Positions 9,466 through 20,195 of a stretch of 64,000 nucleotides of DNA are shown piece by piece. The stretch is from positions 2,976,001 through 3,040,000 of the forward strand of contig OY725495.1 of assembly GCA_963281255.1 (NCBI GenBank), read 5' to 3'. The notes under the pieces are model-generated. The model saw nothing but the letters and a program-made list of their open reading frames with translations, did not search any database and had not been told where the DNA came from. Position 1 is the stretch's first letter; every line of letters begins with the position of its first letter. A program made the translations under genes and the position numbers. Source of the stretch: Aphrocallistes beatrix (taxonomy: Eukaryota; Porifera; Hexactinellida; Sceptrulophora; Aphrocallistidae).

Positions 9466-10140
9466 TGAATTCGGGAATATTCTTATATTCAATGTTCTTA
9501 ATAGAGTGCAGTACGGGAAAGAACCGAGGATGCAAGAAACGCACGAGCGTGAAGTTGGCGCAGTATTCGACTGAGCACAGTTTGAATAAAAATTTAATTA
9601 TCAGATTTGAATAAATCTGGTACCATCGAAAGAGGAGGATTAGTGCTCTCTTTCAATATAATAAAATTTTTAAAAATTTAAAAAAGATGACTTAAAAATT
9701 ATAAAATAACATGTCCGAGCACAGCTAGACCAATTATTTGGTTAAAGCAGACCAAATAATTGGTCAAGCTGTGCTCGGACATATTATATTATGTAATTTG
9801 TTTTAAATTTTTTAATTTTATTATATTGAAAGAGAGCACTAATCCTCCTCTTTCGATGGTACCAGATTTATTCAAATCTGATAATGGGAAGTTGGTTAAA
9901 TTTTTACTCAAACTGTGCTCAGTCGAATACTCACGCTTCACGCTCGTCATAACCGTCATAACACCTACCAGTGAGACTAACTATAATGTAACGTAGGTGT
10001 CCTTAGAGAGGCAGTCAGAACTGATGGAAACGAGGAAGTTACGTACGACCAGTTCGCATGCACACCAGCTAGCCTAGTCCCACAGCTCAGCTTCGCTAGC
10101 GAGACGTGTCGGGGTGATAGGGAGTGATCACCTACGTCGT
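9466..10140 (+). repeat. Right part of repeat paired with 19.2-19.48 kb, with palindromic insert
   Basis: Positions 9466-9540 and 9960-10140 match 19222-19480 in the same orientation, sharing for example GAGTGCAGTACGGGAAA and AGAGAGGCAGTCAGAACTGA. The copy here is interrupted by the palindromic element at 9544-9946. No protein is recognisable. With 5800-5888 it forms one repeat unit that has taken two insertions. Confidence 0.6.
9544..9946. mobile_element. Nearly perfect 403-bp palindrome with Mutator-like ends
   Basis: The two arms (about 9544-9735 and 9742-9946) are inverted copies with small indels. The ends read CGAGCGTGAAGT and its complement, close to the ends of the 5889-9454 element (CGAGTGTGAAGT). 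This suggests a foldback derivative of the same family. The centre is AAATAATTGGT / ACCAAATAATT. It has no coding capacity, and I could not find a convincing target duplication. Confidence 0.65.
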
Positions 10141-10149
10141 GCCAAATAC

Positions 10150-11150
10150 TCCCCTTATAAATCTTTTAACTTTAACTATTCTCCCTCAAGGTTAAATATG
10201 CCAATGCTTGCCCCCTGTACCACAAGTCATCACCACTCTATGTGATGACGTTAGTAGTGCAAGGTAGAACAGGTGGAATATATTTAACCTTGATGGAGAG
10301 TAATTGAGTTAAAAGACTGTAAAGTGAATGATTCGAATGTGGAGAATACGAATTTGAAGATAAATTAAGTGATAATGTATGATTTTTACATGGTAAACAT
10401 CTTTATAATTATTTTATAAAAATTCGTACCAATTTCTTCAATTAGTTTGTGTTATTCCGTAAGATCGCTTTCCTCAACCCAGCAAGAAAGCAGCCTTCAA
10501 ATATATGCAGACCCTGCATAACTCAGGTATTACAAAGGGGATGGAAATCTTCAAGAGGAGAACATTCCAAGCAGACAGTGTTTAGTATCTTCACTCTCAT
10601 CAAAGAAAAGAAAACCCTTCAGTATATGGAAGGAGGTGGAAATCCTAAAATCTGGCAAATGAAAAGAAGAATCGAAGCTATTTTGAAAAACAATCCGAGG
10701 ACTTCATTATGTTCAATCTAAGTTGAATGCTGATGTATCCTTAAGTACACTTCATGCTCAGATAAAGAGGGAACGTATTTTGAACAAGCGGGTTCTCTGA
10801 GTCCCAGCCATCACCGAGCTCCAAATATCCAAAAGAATGGCCTGATGCAAGGGAATGAGAGGCTTTGATTGAACCATTCTTTACTGACGTGTTCGGTGTA
10901 GCTCGATTCCTTGAAATTCCACCCAAAATATGAACTTTGATGGGTGTTTGGAAGATGGATTGATTGCCTAGCTTCGTCCACGCATTAAACAAAGCTGAGA
11001 AATCAATCCATCCACCATCTTCCAAACACCCATCAAAGTTCTTTTTTTGGGTAGAATTTCAATTACGTGGGTCACACATCTAAAGATTTGTATCTAAAAT
11101 TTTAGCCAAGAAGTGTATATTTCGACTCTTAGCGAAGGTCTTTAGTTGTC
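10150..11150 (+). repeat. ~1-kb segment duplicated at 20195-21190 (copy A)
   Basis: This copy and 20195-21190 match over the whole length in direct orientation with scattered substitutions and small indels. The first ~230 bases form an inverted repeat (CTCCCTCAAGGTTAAATATG ... TTTAACCTTGATGGAGAG), also seen in diverged form inside the element at 40878-41354. The last part contains a palindrome: arms at 10931-10962 and 11009-11041 around TTTGATGGGTGTTTGGAAGA. Short open frames exist (10449-10721 +, 10741-11025 -) but they are lost or altered in copy B, so I do not call a gene. Confidence 0.75.
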
Positions 11151-12980
11151 ACATCGCTTTTATCAATTGTAGAATAGAAACAAACAAAACAATTGGCATT
11201 CAAGATTTATTTTTGATACTTAATTAAAATATAAATGTTTCAGTATGCATTAAAGGAATTCAGCCTTCTAAGTTACGAGTGCAAAAAAATTAAACAATTA
11301 AAACTTGATCAATTTTGATCATTCACACAACAGAGATTCCAACTATCCAAAGCATGCTACTATGCATTACCATACCAATACACTTGCTCAATCAGAATGA
11401 AATTACGTTTTTCTAGGTTTGAAACGATTGCGAATTCAAGATAATAAGGAATTACAATTCTGAGTTCTGATTTCTAGCAAAAAGTCCACTGTGATAAGAT
11501 TCTCACGGATCTACGATCTCACCAATCGACGCAACAGGACATAACAAGAATCATGTTTGTAACAACATATATATACTTGTAGATTGTGTATACAATCAAA
11601 TTTCTTAATAAAAGCAAAAATTCATGAGTCACATCATTCAGTCAACATCATTAGGTTTAATAGACAAATTTTCCTCCTTTATTAAACCAAAATACAAGTA
11701 TCCTCCATCTTTCTTAAATTATTAAAAAAAGTGAATTTCGAAAAGAAAATCACAATTATCAACATTTTATTTAATTAAAAATACTGGTTGTGAGAGAAAC
11801 TAATACTTCAAAGTGGAAAAGTATCCTTGCTTAAGACAATTATTAGGAAATTAAGCAAAGATGAAAGGTAGGGTTTTATGTTACAAGAATACTACACGAT
11901 TTAAACTATTTGTGGGTTGTCACGAGATGTCTCAAAGAGGTGGAGAGGTTGTCTGAAGTCCTGAAAGTTCATCTCGAATGAGAATATTATAATTTTATTA
12001 ATCAAATCCAATATTCCAACAAGTTACCTAAAGAAAAACTAGGAGATTTTTAGAGGACCTATGTGAACTTTTCCATGTCTCTAAGAAAGGTGGCAATTAT
12101 GTTGACACATTATTTGTTGGGCCAATTGGAATTTCAGATAAAAACCAAAAATTTTGAGTAATATGCTGCATCTTGTTAGATAGATATAAATTTTTCAAAT
12201 CTCTATTTAGCACTTTCTGGCTTCTATAAACTACAGCATAATTGATAGGTTTTCTATTAGCTAATAGGACTTGGTATACTCCATTGGTTACCAGCATCAT
12301 ACCTACTTATAAAAACAGGAAGTTATTACATATATGAAACATCTCGAACTAATTTAAACCAATTTTACATCAGGATTTTATAGGTGATACTCCGTACGGT
12401 AAGTACAGTATCTAGGACGCATGTAGTAGATTCAAATCAGTAAATACCTTTTTTTGATTATATAGAAGGTAGAAATGTAAGGAGCATGCTCTCTCGAACG
12501 AAATGGCTTACCTGAATATACTCGTTTCTAGTGAGTAGACTACATATTTCATATGAATTACTATTACCGAAGCGGCCCCAATTTTATTGATTGCCTCCGA
12601 CCCAAATGACCCTTTATGCGGGCCTGAGTAAGGAAGAAGGCCTAAACCATTCGAATTAGGAATAAGACATAAAATCTGTTTAGTAGGAATAAGACCTAAA
12701 ACTTGCCAAGTAGGAATAAGACCTAAAATGCCACACAGGAACTCCCTCACGAATAAAATGACACTTTCACACTCAATTGAATACTATAGCTAAATCTATT
12801 GTGGCTCTATTGCAATATCAGAGTAATATTCTCATCCGAGTAGAGGAACTGTTAGAATTTTAATTAATCACTTTTGTATTGTTTACGAATTTACAAATAA
12901 ATAGCAAATTTTATTTTCTTGTCGTTTGAGGCATCAGATTTAGATCACGCTTTTACCTTATGGAAATTAAATACATGGGA
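11150..12980. other. AT-rich gene-poor stretch
   Basis: I see no gene here. Positions about 12640-12740 contain a tandem GTAGGAATAAGACCTAAAA word, which recurs with its flank at 38150-38220, so it is a dispersed repeat. The rest is AT-rich sequence without long open frames on either strand. Confidence 0.5.
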
Positions 12981-12986
12981 CGTATC

Positions 12987-13138
12987 CAGAGCCGTAGCCA
13001 GGGTAAGACACATGCGGACAATGCTGCAACTGATTTTGTAGTGTCGCACCCTCCATTCAATAGTTTTACATTGGTTGCCATGATTGTGCGCTCGCAAGAA
13101 TGTGTCGCGAGCCGCACCTCTGTCTGGCTACGCCTCTG
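12987..13138. mobile_element. 152-bp hAT-like MITE
   Basis: The ends are CAGAGCCGTAGCCAGG and CTGGCTACGCCTCTG, a typical hAT-like inverted terminus. Flanks GACGTATC and GACATATC form an 8-bp target duplication with one mismatch. It is non-coding. Confidence 0.8.
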
Positions 13139-13574
13139 GACATATCAATGAACGTAGCCACTCGAGTGAGTCAATAGATTACAATGCATTCAAAGCTGGC
13201 CAAAATTAAATCAGACAAGATATTTCAAGAGAGAGCAGAATTGAACCTTCATATTGTAGCTGCAATCAATCAAAATTCCGCAAAAATTAGATCTACTAAC
13301 CAGCCATCGAATGCCTGATCATAATTGTAAATACCTTTTGAAGAGAAGCTTATTAATTCAGTATCTAAAGAAAACAGAAAGACATAACAGTTCATTTATC
13401 TGCCTCACATCTAAGCGGTAAATATGACTGTTTCAAATATTCATGTATAATTGACTGTTGTTTATAGTATTCCTTGTGCTGTATTCTCTTCGATTGAAAT
13501 GAAAAAAGATAGATTAACACACTTAGACTCATTTGTGTTTAATACTATTCGAATTTACCAATTACTAACACAAT

Positions 13575-13814
13575 ATGACCTGGACATATACGAGGGACAA
13601 CTTTCAAGTCAAAAACGGAGGAAATATCAATCTCGCAGATATACCTTTTGATTTACTTTGGGGTGAGAAATACAACAAAGGACAATATATTCGTTATGGA
13701 AATACTGATCGGCCCATTTCGCCCGTGATTGGAAGAAAGACAGTATACATGTATCAGTTCCTTACCAGTTTATGTGTTGGAATTTCAAGTATACCCATAA
13801 TTATGTTTGTGTGA
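13575..13814 (+). pseudogene. MATH/TRAF C-terminal domain fragment
   Basis: The translation TWTYTRDNFQVKNGGNINLA followed by DIPFDLLWGEKYNKGQYIR matches the C-terminal end of the TRAF-like gene that starts about 50 bp downstream (SWKITKENFQIANANNSVNI, DIPFDVLLDEKYNK). It covers only the last ~60 residues and has no upstream RING, zinc finger or coiled-coil part. It is a partial tandem duplicate. Unlike the neighbour, it keeps the expected reading frame past the YNK motif (NTDRPISPVIGR). Confidence 0.7.
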
Positions 13815-13865
13815 AATTAGGCTTCATTAATATATAGTCTATACAATTCAGTGTTTTGTTTGAAA

Positions 13866-14942
13866 ATGGCTGAGAAGAGAGTTTCAAAACTAGATAAGAT
13901 AGAAGATCTTGTGTTTGTGGATACAAGAGATACAAGCTACAAATGGGGTGGGTACAGGAAAGAGCTCGTAACGCAGAATCTATCAGCCTTGGAGGAGACC
14001 CTTTTCGTGTGTTCTGTGTGTAGAGGTATAATGCATGAGACTTGTAGTATCAAAGGAGGACTAGCTCAGGTGTGTGAGAGTTGTGTAGGGGATGAGGCTA
14101 GTCATCAGCCGGTAGGCTCCATCCGGACTACAATCTTGAAACTCGTTTGTAAATGTGCTCTGTTAGAGAGAGGTTGTAACTGGGAAGGGACTCTTGGAGG
14201 GTTGGTAGAGCATATGGAGGAGTGTAATGAGCTTGTAGTTCAGTGTCCGTACATTAAGTACGGTTGTAAGAAAGTGTGTAAGCGAGGAAAACTTGAAGAA
14301 CATAGAAAGGAAGCGAAAGAGTATCATACCGAAGTCGTTAGCATGTTTATGGCGGATAAAGTTGATAGTTTGGAGAAGGAGAAGAAAGAGCAAGCTACTA
14401 AAATCCACGAACTTGAGGCTGTGGTGAATGAGTTTAGTTTTCTGAAGAATTATCTTAAGCTGAATGGTATTGTTTGGAAGATAACGAATCGAGATGGAAT
14501 AGTAAACAGAATACATCAGCTACGAGGTGAACCAAACATCCCTCTGGGTACGGTATATGATAATACTGTGCATGGAGGAGATGCGAATTTTTCTCAGTGG
14601 GATGGGACGACTACACAAGGTCCAAGATTCGTAGTTCATTCATTCTACTATCTTAATCCAAGCCTGACGATTCAAAAAGTACCAAATGCGAGTTTAACTT
14701 TACAACATTATAATGTCATTGGACATATGCAGTGGCCTCTTACTGGAAAATGCGAAATAATTCTAGTCAACCAAACGAATGTAGAGGATTCATGGAAAAT
14801 CACGAAGGAGAATTTTCAGATTGCAAACGCAAATAATTCTGTCAATATCACTGATATTCCTTTTGATGTACTTTTGGATGAGAAATACAACAAAGAAAAT
14901 ACTTTCGTTATGAAAATACTGATCGACCCATTCCGTCCGTGA
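13866..14942 (+). CDS. TRAF-like protein: degenerate RING, TRAF zinc fingers, coiled coil, MATH
   Basis: This single-exon gene encodes about 358 residues from Met at 13866. An in-frame Met at 13851 is an alternative start giving 363 residues. Numbering from the longer form: residues 54-80 form a RING-like cysteine cluster (CSVC ... CESC) lacking the usual Cys-Gly-His core. Residues 100-160 contain TRAF-type zinc-finger spacing (CALLERGCNWEG, HMEEC, CPYIKYGCKKVC), but the last finger has Ala where Cys is expected (HRKEAKEYH). Residues 165-200 are a heptad-like coiled coil. Residues 205-363 resemble a MATH domain. Proteins of this layout are receptor adaptors or ubiquitin ligases, but the RING decay argues against ligase activity. 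The C-terminus is altered by a 1-base shift relative to the 13575-13814 copy. Confidence 0.8.
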   Translation: MAEKRVSKLDKIEDLVFVDTRDTSYKWGGYRKELVTQNLSALEETLFVCSVCRGIMHETCSIKGGLAQVCESCVGDEASHQPVGSIRTTILKLVCKCALLERGCNWEGTLGGLVEHMEECNELVVQCPYIKYGCKKVCKRGKLEEHRKEAKEYHTEVVSMFMADKVDSLEKEKKEQATKIHELEAVVNEFSFLKNYLKLNGIVWKITNRDGIVNRIHQLRGEPNIPLGTVYDNTVHGGDANFSQWDGTTTQGPRFVVHSFYYLNPSLTIQKVPNASLTLQHYNVIGHMQWPLTGKCEIILVNQTNVEDSWKITKENFQIANANNSVNITDIPFDVLLDEKYNKENTFVMKILIDPFRP

Positions 14943-15063
14943 TTAGAAGGACAGTATAATTTTGTAGTTACCAGCTTAGTGTATTGGAATTTCTTAGAAA
15001 ATTCTTGTTACTAGTACATGTATAGTTATAGTTGTGATATTATCAAGTTAGATTTCAATCATA

Positions 15064-15859
15064 CAGTGGAGTCTCCGAATAACGGATACGTTGGGGACAT
15101 GGCTTCTGTCCGTTGTAGAGAATTGTCCGCTTCTCGGAGACTGGTCCATCTTTTTATCAAAATACCCAATAAGCATCATTTTGAATGCAATTTTACATGT
15201 ATTAACGTTGAATAATTGCGGGAAAAGTCACAAGTTTTATTATACTGTGATAAGAATGAATATATTGAGTGATGAGGAAATAAATATATTCGACAAAAGT
15301 TATTTACATAATCTAGTTGTATTATCGCCTGATCATTATTACGATCAGGTGATAAACTCATTATGCAGATAAGATAGAACTACTAGTACTACATAAAAGT
15401 ATATCGGTGTCATTTATTTGTTTACTACCTTGAATACCTTAAAATTGACCAGTGTAGATGATGATCCTCACGTTTTGGAGATCAATTCATATGTACGGGG
15501 TTAGCATGCTTACATGGACACCTGGAAGCGCTAGGTCAATAGGAAGCGCTAGGTCAATAACAATAGCGCTAGGTCAATAACTTATATTGAAGCCAGAGCC
15601 AAGTAACTACAAAGACAAACATGCAGTTGCAGTTCTGAAAGATGATGTGATCGTAGGACAGGTACCCTATAATCTAGCACCACGCCTTTCTCAATTTTTG
15701 AGAAGAGAAGTAAATAAAGCATTTGCTGAGGATTCGGGAGAGAAAGAAAACAGAGGAGCAGGTTACGGACTAGAAATCCCATGTGTGCACCGCCTTTATG
15801 GACCCAAAGTTTGTTGGATTGTCCGCTTCTCGGAGTGTCCGTTTTGGGAGACTCCACTG
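15064..15859. mobile_element. Pogo-like TA-flanked element carrying a protein fragment
   Basis: The ends are CAGTGGAGTCTCCGAATAAC and GGGAGACTCCACTG, each with TA outside. Subterminal words TTGTCCGCTTCTCGGAG recur near both ends. The interior holds a coding fragment at 15587-15810 (separate entry) and TCAATA-type direct repeats (AGCGCTAGGTCAATA three times, 15525-15580). No transposase is seen. Confidence 0.75.
15587..15815 (+). pseudogene. HIRAN-like domain fragment inside a transposon
   Basis: The translation contains NYKDKHAVAVLKDDVIVGQV, then PYNLAPRLSQFLRREVNKAF and NRGAGYGLEIPCVHRLYGPK. This is a conserved-looking globular segment of about 75 residues that I associate with HIRAN-like domains found in transposon-linked invertebrate proteins. 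It starts abruptly, has no upstream exon, and runs into the element's right terminus. I consider it a captured or residual fragment. The family assignment is from memory. Confidence 0.45.
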
Positions 15860-16386
15860 TACATCAAATATTGCCTTTGCTCATCAAATTCTAATATCTC
15901 TTTTTAAGAATATCTTCTAAATGCAAATCAAACTCCTGACCCGGTCTCTTTAAACCCTTAGCCGTCTCACCAGCCAATCCATCAGCTGACAGGTTGTCAA
16001 CCCAAAACTCAATCGGCAAAGAAATACAGTAGTTGTTTCGTTAATACTGATAATGAAAGTTTTTAGTTTGCCAACTTCTGAAATGAGTGCCTCCCTATAT
16101 TATTCTTCTTCCATAACGGCTTTTTGGAAATACCATAAGTGCAAGAAGAATGAAATTTTGACAAAAAGCTTAGACTGTTTACCGGCAGACGAAGTTACTA
16201 TACGATTTTTGTTCTGATACTTCGCGACACATTGAGACACCTTTGAAAATCCAGACATACTGTAACTCTGAATCCATGAATGCAACCCTATCATTTTTGA
16301 CACATAAGGTACATAAGACAATTTTAACACCATCTGCAGCTGCAGAATTTCCCATGACGCACCAATTTTTTACAATCTTGATTTTT

Positions 16387-16690
16387 AAATTAACAAGCGC
16401 GCTGCGTCACAGCAAAGTGATGAGTTATCATTTTTTGATGATAGTTGCATCATATGTGAGATATATTAATATACACATTCTATTAAAATTTCAGCCTTCT
16501 ATCACCCAAAATGGCTGAGTTATAGTCGAAAAACTGAATTTTCTAAAAAGGTAACAATGACGTTATAATTCCATTATGAGTCGACATTTTCGTCTGAGCT
16601 CAGAACTTAGTGGAGCCATAGCCAAAATACTCCCACATGCCAAAAATCAGCTTTCTGTTCCTGGCAGTTTCTTCAATCAATTTGTTACAT
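16387..16690 (-). repeat. Repeat R1, - strand copy
   Basis: This is the complement of the R1 start (CAATCAATTTGTTACA at 16674-16689) and about 300 bp of its body, including CCAAAAATCAGC and GAGTCGACATTTT. It ends in (TA)n. The GC-rich tail is reduced to AACAAGCGCGCTGCG at 16392-16406. It abuts the TIR element at 16701. Confidence 0.7.
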
Positions 16691-16700
16691 ATATATACTA

Positions 16701-17518
16701 GGGTGCTCCAAAAAATACGAAAGTTTGAATCTTTAGATGCACACTCTTCAAATAGTTTACTTTGATCACCAAGTATTCACCATAAAATTTTCATGCAATT
16801 TGGGGATGGTTTAGTGGTCGCGCAAAGTAGCTTCCCCCTCATGCTAATTTATAATGGGATATGTCCAGGTTGGGGCCAAAGGTTTAAAAGGCGTATTTCT
16901 GATGTTTAAATAAACTAGTAACTTTATTTTTGTGATATTTGGGGGTCATTTTATATCAGCTAATAATACATTTTAATGACCTAAAAGCTGCCGGTTCGGA
17001 GATATTGGTGAAAACAGTTGAGACCATTAATAATTTCAAGTATGAAGGCTGGTCCCAACTGTTTTCGCCAATATCTCGGAACTGGTAGATTTTAGGTTAT
17101 TAAAATGTATTATTAGCTTATATAAACCCACCCCCAAATATCACAAAAATAAAGTTACTAGTTTATATAAACATCAGAAGTACGCATTTTACAACTTTTG
17201 GCCCCATCCCGGACATAAGTTGCAAAAGGTGTACTTCTGATATCTAAGTAAACTAGTAACTTTATTTTCGTGATATTTGAGGGTGGTTTATATCAGCTAA
17301 TAATACACTTTAATAACCTAAAATCTACCAGTTCCGAGATATTGGTGAAAACAGTTGAGACCATTAATAATTTCAAGTATGAAGGCTAGTCCCAACTGCG
17401 ACCACTAAACCATCCCCAAATTGCATGAAAATTTTATGGTGAATACTTGGTGATCAAGGTAAATTACTTGAAGAGTGTGCATCTAAAGATTCAAACTTTC
17501 GAATTTTTTGGAGCACCC
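16701..17518. mobile_element. 818-bp mariner-type TIR element (GGGTGCTCC ends)
   Basis: The ends are GGGTGCTCCAAAAAAT and its complement, with TA outside each. About 125 bp at each end are inverted copies (GAAAGTTTGAATCTTTAGAT, CACCAAGTATTCACCATAAA). Inside, a ~190-bp block with AAATAAAGTTACTAGTTT recurs two to three times in both orientations. It has no open frame of note, so it is non-autonomous. Confidence 0.8.
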
Positions 17519-17572
17519 TAATATATATATATACACAAACAAACATTAATCGAGTTTTAATAGTAAGGATAT

Positions 17573-17720
17573 ATCTGTAACGAATTTATTGAAAAAACTG
17601 CCAGGCACAGAAAGCTGATTTTTGGCATGTAGGAGTATTTTGCAGGGTTGGCAGGTTTTGTCCATGTGGTAAAAAACATAGTGGTATACAGTTTAGAAGT
17701 AACCCTCTTCATAAATAGAC
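17573..17720 (+). repeat. Truncated R1 start cut by a hAT-family terminus
   Basis: Positions 17573-17643 are the first ~70 bp of R1. At 17644-17668 the sequence changes to GCAGGGTTGGCAGGTTTTGT, the left end of the hAT family whose full copy is at 4628-5062. The following bases (to about 17760) match the interior ends of the Tc1-type element at 37548-38013. This is a mosaic of truncated elements. Confidence 0.55.
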
Positions 17721-17759
17721 CCAAGTGTTGAAATACTTTTGTCCGGTTGGTGTATGACC

Positions 17760-18720
17760 AAAAAACGTCTTTTTCTCGTCACCTCTCTGAAGAGTTAAGA
17801 GAACAAGTAAGACAAAAAATATAAAAGTTCTTCTCCTGTAAATTACCATTATGAACAATTTACTAATTTACATTGAGTGTTCCAGTTGCAAATTGTGGGA
17901 ATTTCAATCATTTAGACCAGTGGTTCCCAATGGGGGCGTTTGCTTGCAGCAGGGGGGCGCTGGAGAGGAAGGGGCGTTGTGGGGAACGTTGAGAAGGGGG
18001 CACTGAATGAGAATTTATTGTCACATATGTAAATATCATTGTAACATTGTTGTGTTGCTCAATTACAAGCTGCCTACAAGAAAATTATTCATCAATCAGA
18101 ATATAAATTTTTGTCGCCTTAATTATCTCTTGTTCAACTAGGAAAATCTATCCTGAAGTCGAAGTTTATATCACAAAGCTTCAAAGAATCATTAGTTGCG
18201 AGAAAGAGCAAATAGATCTTGATGTTGATTTTATCGAAGATTTTGACGACGAGAAACTCCCCCAATGACTTGGGAGACAGTTTATTTACAAGATTAAGTC
18301 TCTTATGGAAAATACTTCACCAATTCCTTAAATAGATGTCAAGTTTTATTTCTGAATTCGAAAATAAATAAGCAGTTTCTGTTCAATTAGAAGACAACAA
18401 TTTCTTTTATCACCTCTTCAGGTAATAGATGTTCAAATGCTATAGTGGGAAACTGGATGAGAATCGTGAAAAAAACTTATTGGCTAATGAAGTGAAATAA
18501 GGCCAGCAGACTTCATCAGAAAACTACGTGAAGGGATATTCGCTAGACAGAAAGCATTTGAATTTGCATTTCTGCCGATAAGTTCAAAGGTTTTTAAGCA
18601 GAAAAGTTGTACTCATAGTAAAGATAGTCTAAAGGAGGAAGTGTGATAAAGACGTTATTTAGTCCATATACTTGTACTTGTAAGATCCCGAAAAAGAGGA
18701 AGTTGATGGTTGTAAAAGAA
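17760..18720. other. Decayed mobile DNA with a hAT-like end
   Basis: At 17921 the sequence CAGTGGTTCCCAATGGGGGC looks like a hAT-type left terminus. No matching right end was found. 18100-18700 contains short coding-looking pieces broken by stops, perhaps remains of a transposase. I cannot name a domain. Confidence 0.3.
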
Positions 18721-18725
18721 AAACT

Positions 18726-19052
18726 ATGAAGAGATCAAAAAAGGAAAATGCAACTAATAAATTACAAAATAAACAAAAAACTTTTCAAAAAGGTGTCTGT
18801 ATTAATAAAGCTACAACATCGTCTTCAGATAAGAATATATTTGACAATCTTCAATTTTCAAGCGAAGAGAGTAGTGATTCTTTACTTATGGATAATATCA
18901 CAATAACTGTCCATCCACCTATAGATACTAAATGGAAAAAGAGCAAATGCAGAATATTCAAATTAACGTTTATATCAGGGATTATATTTGAAAATCTGCC
19001 TAAGGTTAAGAATATAGAACTTTACCAGCTAGTACCATGCAGAATTAATTGA
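18726..19052 (+). CDS. Unrecognised small lysine/serine-rich ORF
   Basis: This 108-residue frame begins MKRSKKENATNKLQNKQKTF. It is basic in the first 25 residues and serine/acidic around residues 45-55 (FSSEESSDSLLMDN). No signal peptide, membrane segment or known motif is visible. It lies in transposon-rich DNA downstream of broken coding pieces and may be the remains of a transposon-encoded protein. No promoter or splice sites were identified. Confidence 0.2.
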   Translation: MKRSKKENATNKLQNKQKTFQKGVCINKATTSSSDKNIFDNLQFSSEESSDSLLMDNITITVHPPIDTKWKKSKCRIFKLTFISGIIFENLPKVKNIELYQLVPCRIN

Positions 19053-19059
19053 GAAATTA

Positions 19060-19480
19060 ATCCGTAAGTCGTGCTGACATCTCGCTGCTGACTTCACACT
19101 CGTATATACAACTTAGGTTTCCGGGGACGGGATTTCCGCGACAAATTTTACGTTAACGAGTCATGCGCATGTGTATGTCCTTCTTGAACTGACAAAGTAA
19201 ACGGAAACTGTTCTCCAACCATGAATTCAGGGATATTCTCATCTTACATGTTCTTCATAGAGTGCAGTACGGGAAACCAAGGATGCACATAACGCTTACC
19301 AGTGAGAGTGAATGTTTCAGAGCCTAACTCAAATGTGTTATTAGAGAGGCAGTCAGAACTGATGGAAGCGAGGAAGTTACGTACGACCAGTTCGCATACA
19401 CGCCAGCTGGCCTGGCCCCACAGCTCAGCTTCGCTAGCTATACGTGTCGGGGTGATAGGGAGTGATCACCTGCGTCGTGT
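19060..19480 (+). repeat. Repeat copy without the Mutator-like insertion (empty site)
   Basis: This segment matches 5848-5888 and 9466-9540/9960-10140 but is uninterrupted: CTGTTCTCCAACCATGAATT at 19207 corresponds to the 5878-5888 / 9455-9465 junction. At about 19085-19100 it carries GCTGACTTCACACTCG, a terminus like that of the 5889-9454 element, so a further relative inserted just upstream. Confidence 0.6.
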
Positions 19481-20195
19481 CCTGTCTCGGTTTCTCATGT
19501 CCATTCTCCACCAGCCCCCTGGCTACACCTCCCGGTGTGCAGAGGCAATGTCTCCCTGATCAAGTCCGAGAATGAGAAGTTGGTTGGACAGTGCGAAGGT
19601 AGCTGATGTGCCCTTGTGTGTAGAGATACTCCGCTACCTGCATTGTCTGGTGTGGACATCTTCAGTTTGTCGAACATTCGACGCAGTAACCCCAACGACG
19701 CTGCTTCGAGGATTCTTTCTGCGTAACTGAAGAGACTGACACCTTCGCGTTCGAACTTGTCTTTCTGAAAATTTCTTTTGAAAAGTGCTTGTGAAGAGGC
19801 GACCTTCCGACCAGTCGTGACCACGTACTCCCCCGGCCTTCACGAGCAGCTTCAAGTACCAGAAAGCTTGCGGGGTGAAGGACAGAATCTCACCCAAACG
19901 CTCTACACAGAAGCTGAGCATCGGTGTCGGACAGGGTCCGTACGAGATGACTTACCTCAGCCATATTAAAGCGGGACGCAGCGTTGAATTTCGTGGGACA
20001 TGGCGGGACGCAATTGAATAGTACTATACATAGAATTTAAAAAAAAGGGGGGACATAATGGGGAAATATCATGTCTACACCCAAAAGCATTCGCCCCAAC
20101 CATATTTTGCATTCATTTGTTATAATACAATTTTTTCTTGAAGTGAATAACATTGATCAGTAACTGATACACTAAATTTGGCTTCAAATTCAAAT
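19480..20195. other. Unassigned, locally GC-richer stretch
   Basis: Positions 19490-19980 are GC-richer and open in several frames on both strands, but none of the translations shows a domain and the frames overlap extensively. It may be host or transposon coding DNA that has decayed. Positions 19980-20195 are AT-rich with nothing recognised. Confidence 0.3.
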
